A stretch of 17,714 nt of DNA, from the NCBI GenBank assembly GCA_902467875.1, contig CABQWP010000047.1:1-17714 (forward strand), given 5' to 3'. Positions within the stretch are counted from its first letter, which is position 1. Each line of letters opens with the position of its first letter. Source of the stretch: an uncultured Collinsella sp. GTDB lineage: Bacteria; Actinomycetota; Coriobacteriia; Coriobacteriales; Coriobacteriaceae. Below the pieces are notes generated by a model. That model saw only the letters and a list, made by a program, of their open reading frames with translations. It did no database searches and was not told where the DNA came from. Below, piece after piece: positions 7,342-13,134 of this stretch. The translations under genes and the position numbers were made by a program.

Positions 7342-8058
7342 CTGAGAACCGGGCGCAGCACTTTCGATCGGCACGATGTCTCGATAGACCAGACGGTGCC
7401 TGTCGTCACGCCACTCGTCACCGTGGTAGTGGCCGAAGAACCAGGCTCGGTAGCCGAGCCGGTCGTCGAGCTCGGCAAGGAATCGCTGAAGTCGGTCGCC
7501 CCGATACTCGCGTCCGCGCTCCCGGCACAACCCCTCAGCAAGAGCAGCAGGGGCCTCGTGAGTCACAACGCAATCGACCCTCCAGCCTACGCGGTTGAGC
7601 GAGGCGCGGCAGTGGTCCATCTCCTCCTCACTCGGCATCTCCTCTGGCCACCAGCTCCTCCCCTCCTTGCGATACTGCCTGTCGTTGCTCGCGGCGCCGC
7701 CCATGACAAGGACCGTGGTTCCCGCGATGTCGAACACCTCTCCGCGCATGAGGTGCAGCACGTGCGGTCGCACCTCATGGACGAGCCCGCCGTTCCACTC
7801 CCGCACCGGCAGCCCAGCCAGGGCATGGTGGTTCTCATGGTTGCCGTCTACGAAACACGTGGTCCACGGCTTCGACTCGAACCAGTCGAGCCAGTATTTC
7901 TCGGCGTTGGATCCATCCCAGACAAAGCCGAAGTCGCCGGCCACGATCACCGCGTCATCGCGCGTCAGGGTCCGGCCCAGCGGCCAAGACCTGAAGGCGA
8001 ACCTGCTGGCCCCGTACTCGGCCCTGCCGTGCACGTCTCCTGTCACATAGACAGCCAT
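7336..8058 (-). CDS. Calcineurin-like metallophosphoesterase (third gene of the operon)
   Basis: A 240-residue predicted binuclear-metal phosphoesterase. The family hydrolyses phosphomonoesters or phosphodiesters; the substrate here is unknown. All metal-binding motifs are present: GDVH with Asp8 and His10, GDFGF with Asp42, GNHE with Asn73 and His74, VTHE with His167, and GHYH with His210 and His212. The start is ATG 8058, which shares one base with the upstream stop (TGATG), so translation is coupled. An in-frame start 15 bases upstream would enter the previous gene. It is a clear paralogue of the preceding gene, sharing MRGEVF, a GGA-S-DR-YR segment and VGW-VDCV-TH, which points to tandem duplication followed by strong divergence. 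The stop codon lies inside the shared terminator. Confidence 0.92.
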   Translation of the reverse strand: MAVYVTGDVHGRAEYGASRFAFRSWPLGRTLTRDDAVIVAGDFGFVWDGSNAEKYWLDWFESKPWTTCFVDGNHENHHALAGLPVREWNGGLVHEVRPHVLHLMRGEVFDIAGTTVLVMGGAASNDRQYRKEGRSWWPEEMPSEEEMDHCRASLNRVGWRVDCVVTHEAPAALAEGLCRERGREYRGDRLQRFLAELDDRLGYRAWFFGHYHGDEWRDDRHRLVYRDIVPIESAAPGSQF

Positions 8059-8783
8059 CAGTACGCACCCCACGGCAGGAGTTTGTCCCCGAGCCTCACG
8101 ATCCGGTCGTACAGCACGGTATGACGTTCGTCCGGGTTGCCGTCTCGGTGAAAATGGCCGTAATACCAGCGCTTGTAGTCCAGGCGATCCTCGAGCTCGT
8201 CAAGGAATCCGGTCAGCCGGTCCACATCAGGGCGCTCCCAGCCTGGGTCCGGGTAGAGCGTCGGCGAGAGCATGCGCGTCGAGCAGGTATGGGTGATGAC
8301 GCAGTCGACCTTCCAGCCGACTTCGTCGAGCTTTGTCCGTGCGGTATCGAAATCGCGCTCGTCCGGGAGCTCCTGAGGCCACCAGCTGGAATAGGGCACG
8401 CGGTATTCCCTGTCCACGCTCGTGGCACCGCCCATGGTGAAGACCGTCGAGCCGTCGAGCTCGAAGACCTCCCCGCGCATGAGGCGGCGGATAGACGAAG
8501 TATCCGACAGGCGCTGCGTCAGCCCGCCGTGCCACGGTTCCATGGGGCGTTCCTCCCAGTGGTCGAAGCGCTCGTGGTTGCCGTCGACGAACAGTACCGT
8601 GTAGGGGCGCGACTCCAGCCAGGCGATGTCGGCGCATTCCTCGGCAGAGAAATCCCACGGAAAGCCAAAGTCGCCGGCGATGATCAGATAGTCGTCGCTG
8701 CCAAGGCTATCCCCAAGCTCCCAGTCGCGGAGCTTTTGCATGTCGAGCCCACCGTGGATGTCGCCCGTCACATAGACCGTCAT
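8058..8783 (-). CDS. Calcineurin-like metallophosphoesterase (second gene of the operon)
   Basis: A 241-residue predicted metallophosphoesterase. Metal ligands are visible at Asp8 and His10 (GDIH), Asp38 (GDFGF), Asn69 and His70 (GNHE), His165 (ITHT), and His210 and His212 (GHFH). The start ATG 8783 overlaps the upstream stop by the classical ATGA tetranucleotide. The same frame stays open for another 85 codons upstream, antisense-like and Arg-rich, which is a shadow inside the first gene. Its closest relative in the window is the next gene; the first gene of the operon is more distant. Complete motif sets in all three copies suggest that each is active, perhaps on different substrates. Confidence 0.93.
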   Translation of the reverse strand: MTVYVTGDIHGGLDMQKLRDWELGDSLGSDDYLIIAGDFGFPWDFSAEECADIAWLESRPYTVLFVDGNHERFDHWEERPMEPWHGGLTQRLSDTSSIRRLMRGEVFELDGSTVFTMGGATSVDREYRVPYSSWWPQELPDERDFDTARTKLDEVGWKVDCVITHTCSTRMLSPTLYPDPGWERPDVDRLTGFLDELEDRLDYKRWYYGHFHRDGNPDERHTVLYDRIVRLGDKLLPWGAY

Positions 8784-9418
8784 CGGATCGCCTCTTCCCT
8801 CTTGTACGCCGCCAGCTCGCGCTCGACCTGCCTGTCGCCGGTCTCGTTGACCCACCAGGGCCATTTCACCCGGCCGCACGGCTCGTCGACTCCGGCGAAC
8901 CATTCCCTCAGCTCGTCGAGGCTCACCGGGGAGTGCCCGTTGGCATCGCAACCGACGTCGTAGCGCAGAAGGCCCTGCTTGCGGTTGAACTCGTTGTACG
9001 CGCCGCCGCTGCTGTGGATGTGCCCGTGGAGGTGCCACGATCCATGGTTCATGCCCTGCCAGTCGGCCATGGGGTAATGGCTCAGGACGATCTTCTGCCC
9101 GTCGATCTTGAGCACGCAGATCGGCGGCTCCACGGTGAAGGCGCCCGCGACCGCCGGCTGGGTCCAGTCCTTGTCGTGGTTTCCCGGGACTAGGTGGATG
9201 CGCCTGCAGGCGATCCGCTTGCGAAGCCCATAGGCGTCCTGGGCGGTCATCTTGAATGAGAAATCACCCAGGATGTAGAGCTCGTCGTCCACGGCAACCC
9301 TGCCGTTGATGCTGTCGACGATGGCGTCGTTCATCTGCCAAATCGTCTCCCACGGGCGGTCGGTGAACTTCAGCACGTTCTCATGCCCGAAGTGGGTGTC
9401 GCTGGTAAACCAGATCAT
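8780..9418 (-). CDS. Metallophosphoesterase, phage-type (first gene of the operon)
   Basis: A 212-residue predicted metallophosphoesterase of the compact type common in phages and mobile elements. Motifs: SDTHFGHE (Asp7, His9), GDFS (Asp52), GNHD (Asn80, His81), SHYP (His114) and HGHIH (His133, His135). The start ATG 9418 is set by a strong AGAAGGAGA (about 9428-9435) and by the usual family beginning, Met followed by a beta strand and the SDTH motif. The open frame extends to 9511, but that extension crosses a terminator hairpin and a leader ORF and is not taken as coding. It is the first gene of a minus-strand operon with 4-nt and 1-nt overlaps. Confidence 0.93.
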   Translation of the reverse strand: MIWFTSDTHFGHENVLKFTDRPWETIWQMNDAIVDSINGRVAVDDELYILGDFSFKMTAQDAYGLRKRIACRRIHLVPGNHDKDWTQPAVAGAFTVEPPICVLKIDGQKIVLSHYPMADWQGMNHGSWHLHGHIHSSGGAYNEFNRKQGLLRYDVGCDANGHSPVSLDELREWFAGVDEPCGRVKWPWWVNETGDRQVERELAAYKREEAIR

Positions 9419-9438
9419 ATTTATGTCTCCTTCTGTCG

Positions 9439-9504
9439 CTAAAAAACGTTCTCCCTCGAGGTCAGGAGACGTTTTATGAGCGACATGAGGTGCATATCCC
9501 TCAT
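9439..9504 (-). CDS. Putative 21-residue leader peptide of the phosphoesterase operon
   Basis: On the minus strand GGAG (9513-9516) lies 8 nt before ATG 9504. The frame MRDMHLMSLI... runs 21 codons and ends in Phe and TAG (9439-9441), with the stop inside the T-run of a terminator hairpin. The phosphoesterase ribosome binding site follows a few bases later. A ribosome moving through this ORF would cover the hairpin arms, so the design is that of a translation-dependent attenuator. No regulatory codon run (such as repeated His or Trp) is present; three Met and three Leu codons stand out. The peptide is not recognised. Confidence 0.55.
   Translation of the reverse strand: MRDMHLMSLIKRLLTSRENVF
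9441..9475 (-). terminator. Terminator/attenuator in front of the phosphoesterase operon
   Basis: Minus-strand arms AAAACGTCTCC (9475-9465) and GGAGAACGTTTT (9454-9443) form an 11-bp stem with one bulged base, followed by a run of six T (9446-9441). It sits only about 6 nt before the ribosome binding site of the first phosphoesterase gene. A competing hairpin, CATGAGG/CCTCATG (9484-9490 and 9499-9505), encloses the start codon of the leader ORF. Confidence 0.7.
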
Positions 9505-9610
9505 GTTTCAAGCTCCAATCTGCCGGATTTGCCCAACTAAAAGTTTACGCCCACGCGCGAACAGGATTTGATTTTTGAAATATGGACGAATTCCTCGTCA
9601 GGAGGGTAAA

Positions 9611-9685
9611 ATGGTGCCGACGGCAGCCCAAGTTGTAGAGAGCTGGGCAGAGCCGTTGCTTAATGAAGTTGGGTCATCGTCTTAG
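9611..9685 (+). CDS. Small ORF of 24 codons with a strong ribosome binding site
   Basis: CAGGAGGG lies just upstream of ATG 9611 and the frame ends at TAG 9683-9685. The peptide begins MVPTAAQVVESWAEP and looks like a short acidic amphipathic helix. Its end overlaps by 4 nt the end of a second tiny gene on the opposite strand (9682-9807). The Shine-Dalgarno sequence is the main support; size and lack of homology leave it uncertain. Confidence 0.45.
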   Translation: MVPTAAQVVESWAEPLLNEVGSSS

Positions 9686-9807
9686 CGACGGTGACCTTTC
9701 TTTTTGGGCTTCGAGCCCTGCTTGAGTGCCTTGGAAAGGCCGACAAGGGCCGTGAGGAGCGAGACCATAGCGGTCAGGAGCTTCACGAGCTCGGTGAAAT
9801 CGGTCAT
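9682..9807 (-). CDS. Small amphipathic peptide with basic C-terminal tail (toxin-like)
   Basis: A 41-residue product that starts MTDFTELVKLLTAMVSLLTA, forms one hydrophobic or amphipathic helix up to about residue 30 and ends in a strongly basic tail (KPKKKGHRR). GGGAGG lies 8 nt before ATG 9807; an upstream in-frame ATG (9813) sits on top of this site. An extended -10 box is found at 9871-9879. Size, helix and basic tail resemble membrane-acting peptides of type I toxin-antitoxin systems or small holin-like proteins, but no family is recognised and no antisense RNA was identified. It is convergent with the small ORF at 9611. Confidence 0.6.
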   Translation of the reverse strand: MTDFTELVKLLTAMVSLLTALVGLSKALKQGSKPKKKGHRR

Positions 9808-9870
9808 GGGCATCACCTCCCATCAAATGGAGGGCTCCGCCCGGCACGAGGGCTGCCGACAGCAAGGACG

Positions 9871-9879
9871 ATTCTATCA
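9871..9879 (-). promoter_or_regulatory. Extended -10 promoter element for the small peptide gene
   Basis: The minus strand reads TGATAGAAT, an extended -10 element, about 65 nt before the start at 9807. No good -35 box is seen, as is common for extended -10 promoters. Confidence 0.45.
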
Positions 9880-9925
9880 GAGCGGCTGACTCCCGCCCGA
9901 TATTACCATCCCACCGCGCCTGTGC

Positions 9926-9955
9926 AAAAAAGAGGGCCGCCAAACAGCGACCCTC
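9926..9955 (-). terminator. Minus-strand terminator
   Basis: Minus-strand stem GAGGG-T-CGC with loop TGTTTG and GCG-G-CCCTC (nine pairs including one T-G wobble), followed by TTTTTT (9931-9926). It would stop minus-strand transcription coming from the mobilisation genes before the small peptide gene. Confidence 0.75.
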
Positions 9956-9991
9956 CAGCGAAAGTGCACGTTATTTAGGACAGTCAAATTC

Positions 9992-10019
9992 TTTGAATAA
10001 CAAATGACTGCTGTATAAT
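9992..10019 (+). promoter_or_regulatory. Sigma-70 type promoter for the interrupted membrane gene
   Basis: TTTGAA (9992-9997), 16 bp, then a consensus TATAAT (10014-10019). The ribosome binding site AAGGAG follows at 10041-10046, in front of ATG 10053. Confidence 0.7.
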
Positions 10020-10052
10020 TACATAATAAAGTTCACCCGGAAGGAGCGATCG

Positions 10053-10499
10053 ATGAAAAGCAAACGATTTGCCCTGAATGCACTTCTGGTAGTAGCAATA
10101 TTGACGCTCTTGGTCTTCTCCTACTCATACATGAATCAGCCAAGATTTTGATATGCTTTATACGCTGTTTTTTCCGGCGAAACAACTTACAACACTTACA
10201 ACACTATAGGCTTCATTGACGCAATCTTTTTCTATGTAGTCGGCCCCGTATCAAGCGAACTGATCGCTTTTGTTGTCTGCTACAACCTGAATCAACAAAG
10301 CCAAACTCACTCAGCGACTTCGGCCAAACAAGGAATCAATCTCTTCGTAATAATGATAATTCTGCAAATTGCGACTGTGTTGATTATCGCCCTGACCGCA
10401 ACAAACGTTTTGAAGTATGAGTTCGGATTCATCGTGAGCTGTCTCATGGCAATTGCCGCGGGTATAGCGGTTTCGTATACGACACCGGCAAAGAAGTAG
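10053..10499 (+). pseudogene. Small four-helix membrane protein gene with an in-frame TGA
   Basis: From ATG 10053 (AAGGAG 7 bases upstream, good promoter) the frame runs 32 codons, meets TGA at 10149-10151 and then stays open in the same frame for 115 codons to TAG 10497-10499. Both halves are hydrophobic and read as one protein of about 148 residues with membrane segments near 7-27, 50-77, 95-118 and 124-141 and a short basic end. One base change (TGG to TGA) would explain the interruption, so this is probably a nonsense-mutated gene; a functional 32-residue single-helix peptide is the alternative. No frameshift is needed. The family is not recognised. It is convergent with the relaxase gene. 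Confidence 0.7.
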
Positions 10500-10676
10500 C
10501 TCAACTAACAGGGCCTATTTGGAATCCGAATCATCCATGGAGCCGTCGATGCCGGTTTTGGTGTTGTCCTATAAGCCCCGATTAATTCATACTCCTCATC
10601 CTTGCCGAATTGCGAGTATGGCAGAATCGGCACTGGATGGCAGTGCGCTAGGGCACCGACGATAGGCTTTCCAAAA

Positions 10677-11876
10677 CTAGCGATGCGTGTCTCCGCGAGC
10701 GTAATCGCCTCGGTCGACCGCGCGATCGACCTGCGGCGAGATGTCAACGTTACCACCATGGGCTCGACCTGCGGCGCGAACGCGATCATCGCCGGCATCG
10801 GGAACGGCGCCGGCACAGCGGTTGCGAATCTCCCTTGCGTAACCGCGACGCGCAAGAAGCTCATCGCGAACCGCCGGATCTTCGAGCAGGTCCTCATCGC
10901 ACTTCGGTGCGATGAATTTGGGGAATGAATTGTAGGCGACGCCCTTGCTCGCTTTCGCTTGTTCGACCCACGCCGAGTACGCCTTCTTAAGACGTTGAAT
11001 GTAAATCTCACAGCGCTTCTCGTACGGCAACGCTCGCTCGGCTTCCAACATGTTCTTTTCGAACGCCGCTTCAAGTTGTTTGACCGCGAAACGTCCGTCG
11101 AGTCGAGTCAGATTGAAAGTGCACTTCGGATTGCCGGCCTCCTTGATATCGAGATCTGTCGCATAGACTCGATTGTTCTTGATGAAAATGTCTACGCCCC
11201 ATGAGGCAAGTAGTTTTTTGAACTGCTCCATATTCTTTGGGTGACCTTCATTGATTGCAAGATGGATCAGCTCGCGCAGATTGTTTTTATAACTGTACTC
11301 ACCGCGACCGATAATCTCCTTTTCTGTGTCGCGCGGCTGGCGATCACGAATCTTCGAATTTTTCTTTCCCTTTTCAAGTTGAGTAAGATTCCAAGCCTCG
11401 TCCATTTCACGGACCCACGCAGCGCGTTCGTACTTTCCGCGTCGCCCACCCGTCTCGCAACGTTTGCCGGTTAACAAATCGGTACGGTTAATCGCCATGT
11501 GCACTGCGTAGCGTTTTCCCGCCTTATCACTTTCCTCATGCAACGCGACAATCACTTGTTGATGCGGATAGTGCTTCGCAAGCCATTGCTCCGCGTAGGC
11601 CATACACGCATCTGGGGTCATCTTGCCTCCGTTGCAGCTGCACTCCTCGGGCAGAAACGCGAGAATCTGATGAAGCATCGTTATGTTCTTCGCGCCGGCA
11701 CGCGCGGGCCTGTCGTGATGAAACATCTTCCGCGTCATAGCCATCTCGGAAAACCAGTACTTTCCGTTCGCGAGGTTCCAGCCGCCGCGGGCCAAAGCAC
11801 GCTTTCCGTTGATGTACTTGCGCACGTTCTTCGCGTAGCGTTCGGATGAAATACCTTTCTGCTTAATAACGGTCAT
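10677..11876 (-). CDS. Relaxase/mobilisation nuclease, MobP-like
   Basis: The relaxase nicks the element at oriT and pilots the single strand into a recipient cell. The product is 399 residues from ATG 11876; a GTG at 11885 is possible, but MTVIKQKG is a better family start. The nuclease domain covers about 1-135. Candidate catalytic Tyr residues are 14 and 21, and a segment with HHDRP is followed by QVIVALHEESDKAG and YAVHMAINRTD, the metal-binding motif with His113 and His126, as in the Relaxase (PF03432) family. The remaining part is basic and helical, and the last 60 residues are Arg/Asp-rich. The gene overlaps mobC by 14 nt, so they are coupled. No coupling protein or secretion genes are visible, hence mobilisation in trans is likely. 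Confidence 0.85.
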   Translation of the reverse strand: MTVIKQKGISSERYAKNVRKYINGKRALARGGWNLANGKYWFSEMAMTRKMFHHDRPARAGAKNITMLHQILAFLPEECSCNGGKMTPDACMAYAEQWLAKHYPHQQVIVALHEESDKAGKRYAVHMAINRTDLLTGKRCETGGRRGKYERAAWVREMDEAWNLTQLEKGKKNSKIRDRQPRDTEKEIIGRGEYSYKNNLRELIHLAINEGHPKNMEQFKKLLASWGVDIFIKNNRVYATDLDIKEAGNPKCTFNLTRLDGRFAVKQLEAAFEKNMLEAERALPYEKRCEIYIQRLKKAYSAWVEQAKASKGVAYNSFPKFIAPKCDEDLLEDPAVRDELLARRGYAREIRNRCAGAVPDAGDDRVRAAGRAHGGNVDISPQVDRAVDRGDYARGDTHR

Positions 11877-12447
11877 TGAGATCACCGCCGTCGGTGAAAT
11901 AGCGCCGCTCGAGCTCTCTTATGAAGAGAGTGACTTTGCGGGCGTTCTGGTAAACCTTTTCAAGCGTACGAAAAACAGCTTTCTCGTTGTACGCGGGAAG
12001 CCCTTGGGCGTTCACAAAATACATCAGCTGATTGAGGTTCGTTCCCTCGCGATACAGCTCGTGATAGATTTTCGCGACTTGGCTTTTATCGAAATCGATC
12101 TTCTCGATTTTACCGGCAAGCATCACGCGGCGGGCATACGCACTGACGGTCGCACCGAGTATATCCGCCCGTTTGCGGATCGCCTCGTGCTCGCCATCGG
12201 TGACCTTAACGTAAATGACCTTCGAGCGCTTTTCGTCCGAATCACCTGAAACGGGTTGCAGCTTTTTGCTGCGGCCACCGTCATCATTTTTGGAAACTAG
12301 ATTATCGAGTGATTCACTCCGATGGATCAAGTTATAACGAATGAGTTCGGCTTTCGTCATGCCTGCCTTTTCCGCCAAAGCGGAAAACGTTTCATATTCT
12401 TCAGAAGTGAGTGTCGCCTTAACGGTGTGTGGACGCTTGCAACTCAT
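11863..12447 (-). CDS. mobC: MobC-like relaxosome accessory protein with two ribbon-helix-helix segments
   Basis: A 194-residue DNA-binding protein expected to open oriT DNA for the relaxase. Two successive segments share the pattern beta strand - Glu-rich helix - turn - helix: about 5-45 (VKATLTSEEYETFSALAEKA) and about 76-117 (VIYVKVTDGEHEAIRKRADI). The second belongs to the usual MobC region, which continues with REGTNLNQL (about 134-142), the typical MobC signature, and a C-terminal helix. ATG 12447 is preceded by a G-run rather than a good Shine-Dalgarno; a GTG at 12486 is an alternative start but falls in a hairpin (12471-12492) that probably controls the operon. It overlaps the relaxase by 14 nt. 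Confidence 0.85.
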   Translation of the reverse strand: MSCKRPHTVKATLTSEEYETFSALAEKAGMTKAELIRYNLIHRSESLDNLVSKNDDGGRSKKLQPVSGDSDEKRSKVIYVKVTDGEHEAIRKRADILGATVSAYARRVMLAGKIEKIDFDKSQVAKIYHELYREGTNLNQLMYFVNAQGLPAYNEKAVFRTLEKVYQNARKVTLFIRELERRYFTDGGDLNDRY

Positions 12448-12470
12448 ATGCCCCCCCAGGAAAGCAGAGC

Positions 12471-12492
12471 GAATCGGTGAGGCCACCGATTC
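12471..12492. promoter_or_regulatory. Perfect 9-bp inverted repeat in front of mobC
   Basis: GAATCGGTG, loop AGGC, CACCGATTC. It lies 24 nt upstream of the mobC start and is a good candidate for the operator bound by MobC or for a hairpin in the mRNA leader. Its AGGC loop recurs in two other hairpins of this region. Confidence 0.55.
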
Positions 12493-12573
12493 AAAAACCG
12501 ATATGAGATTGCTTTCCTTTTTAGGAGCGACTGACGTCGCGCCGTTTTTTTGAAGTGACGCCGTCGCTTCCCT

Positions 12574-12600
12574 TAGAAATGAAGGCGAACTTCATTTCTA
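12574..12600. repeat. Perfect 11-bp inverted repeat in the mobilisation intergenic region
   Basis: TAGAAATGAAG, loop GCGAA, CTTCATTTCTA, followed by ACTTTA. The bases CATTTCTAACTT at its end recur at 17698-17709 after another hairpin. It may be a relaxosome protein site or a transcript end. Confidence 0.55.
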
Positions 12601-12626
12601 ACTTTATCGCCGTGAGAGGTGATAAA

Positions 12627-12692
12627 CAAGATGTGTTGGCAGATAAAGGGGGCGAGTATGGCCCCATTTATCTAGCCCAACACCAATCTTGC
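12627..12692. other. Candidate origin of transfer (oriT)
   Basis: A nested inverted repeat with outer arms CAAGAT/ATCTTG (12627-12632, 12686-12691), inner arms GTGTTGG/CCCAACAC (12633-12639, 12676-12683) and a core AGATAAA-GGGG facing CCCC-ATTTATCT. Eight bases after the inner repeat stands AATCTTG|C, which differs only in its first base from the P-type nick consensus YATCYTG|Y used by VirD2/TraI-type relaxases. An inverted repeat a few bases before the nick, beside mobC and a relaxase gene, is the expected oriT layout. The exact nick position (12691/12692) is inference. Confidence 0.55.
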
Positions 12693-12732
12693 AATCTCCG
12701 GAACGGTGATTGGGCGGAGCGGAGCGTAGACA

Positions 12733-12769
12733 CGAAACGAGAGGCCTCGTTTCGAGCGAAAGGCTTCGC
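12733..12769. repeat. Two adjacent hairpins with identical AGGC loops
   Basis: CGAAACGAG-AGGC-CTCGTTTCG (12733-12754) is followed directly by GCGAA-AGGC-TTCGC (12756-12769). Both stems are perfect. Together with the hairpin at 12471 they form a set of different stems closed by the same four bases. Function unknown. Confidence 0.5.
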
Positions 12770-12802
12770 GGTGTCGTAGTGTCAGCGGAGACCGTGAGCG
12801 GA

Positions 12803-12904
12803 AGCGAATTTTTAACGCGAAGGATGCTGAGTGTTAGAAATTCGCTGTAGCGAGAGCGAAGCGGTACTGCGAATGCGAGGGATGCCGAGTTTTTGCATTA
12901 CCGC
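12803..12904. repeat. Two unlike stems carrying an almost identical 16-nt loop
   Basis: Hairpin 1 has a 14-bp stem with one wobble (12803-12816 and 12833-12846) around the loop GCGAAGGATGCTGAGT (12817-12832). Hairpin 2 pairs GCGGT and AATGC (12861-12865, 12872-12876, with a 6-nt bulge) with GCATT and ACCGC (12895-12904), and its apical part holds GCGAGGGATGCCGAGT (12875-12890), two transitions away from loop 1. Stem sequences differ while the loop is kept, which suggests a structured RNA or single-stranded DNA motif rather than a chance repeat. The surrounding 12693-13057 has no credible gene. Confidence 0.55.
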
Positions 12905-13057
12905 GCAGCGGACTCCGGGCGAGGGCTGGAGCAAGTTGATGGAAGACCTTACCGATTTGCGGAAGGTTTTGCCCGAAGCATCTGGCACCGCCGGATTCTT
13001 TTGGAACAGCCTCTCGTTTGATTGCTTTCCTATCGTTTGCTCCCAGACTGGGCGTCT

Positions 13058-13083
13058 AAAAAAGGCGGCCGAAACCGGCCGCC
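13058..13083 (-). terminator. Terminator after the secreted zinc-finger protein gene
   Basis: On the minus strand an 8-bp perfect stem (GGCGGCCG/CGGCCGCC, 13076-13083 and 13064-13071) with a 4-nt loop is followed by TTTTTT (13063-13058). It lies 51 nt after the stop codon at 13135 and insulates the mobilisation region. Confidence 0.88.
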
Positions 13084-13134
13084 CGCAAATAAATATTTAT
13101 TTACCGAATGTAAGAGGAGAGGAACATATGCACA

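Noticed and set aside
7396..8963. Two long plus-strand frames opposite the phosphoesterase genes
   Set aside because: They are antisense shadows of GC-rich genes; no ribosome binding sites or protein motifs, whereas the minus strand shows complete metallophosphoesterase motif sets.
8784..9038. 85-codon N-terminal extension of the second phosphoesterase
   Set aside because: It lies wholly inside the first phosphoesterase gene, is Arg/Pro-rich, and the family starts with the beta strand before GDIH. The ATGA overlap fits start 8783.
10602..10928. 108-codon plus-strand frame opposite the relaxase
   Set aside because: Antisense to the coding strand, with no start signal or motif.
10505..11074. 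189-codon minus-strand frame overlapping the relaxase end
   Set aside because: No ribosome binding site, and Arg/Ser/Thr-rich shadow composition over most of its length. It is mentioned only as a possible old frame of the relaxase tail.
12471..12904. CRISPR array
   Set aside because: The repeated hairpins have differing stems and irregular spacing; there are no regular direct repeats with spacers and no cas genes.
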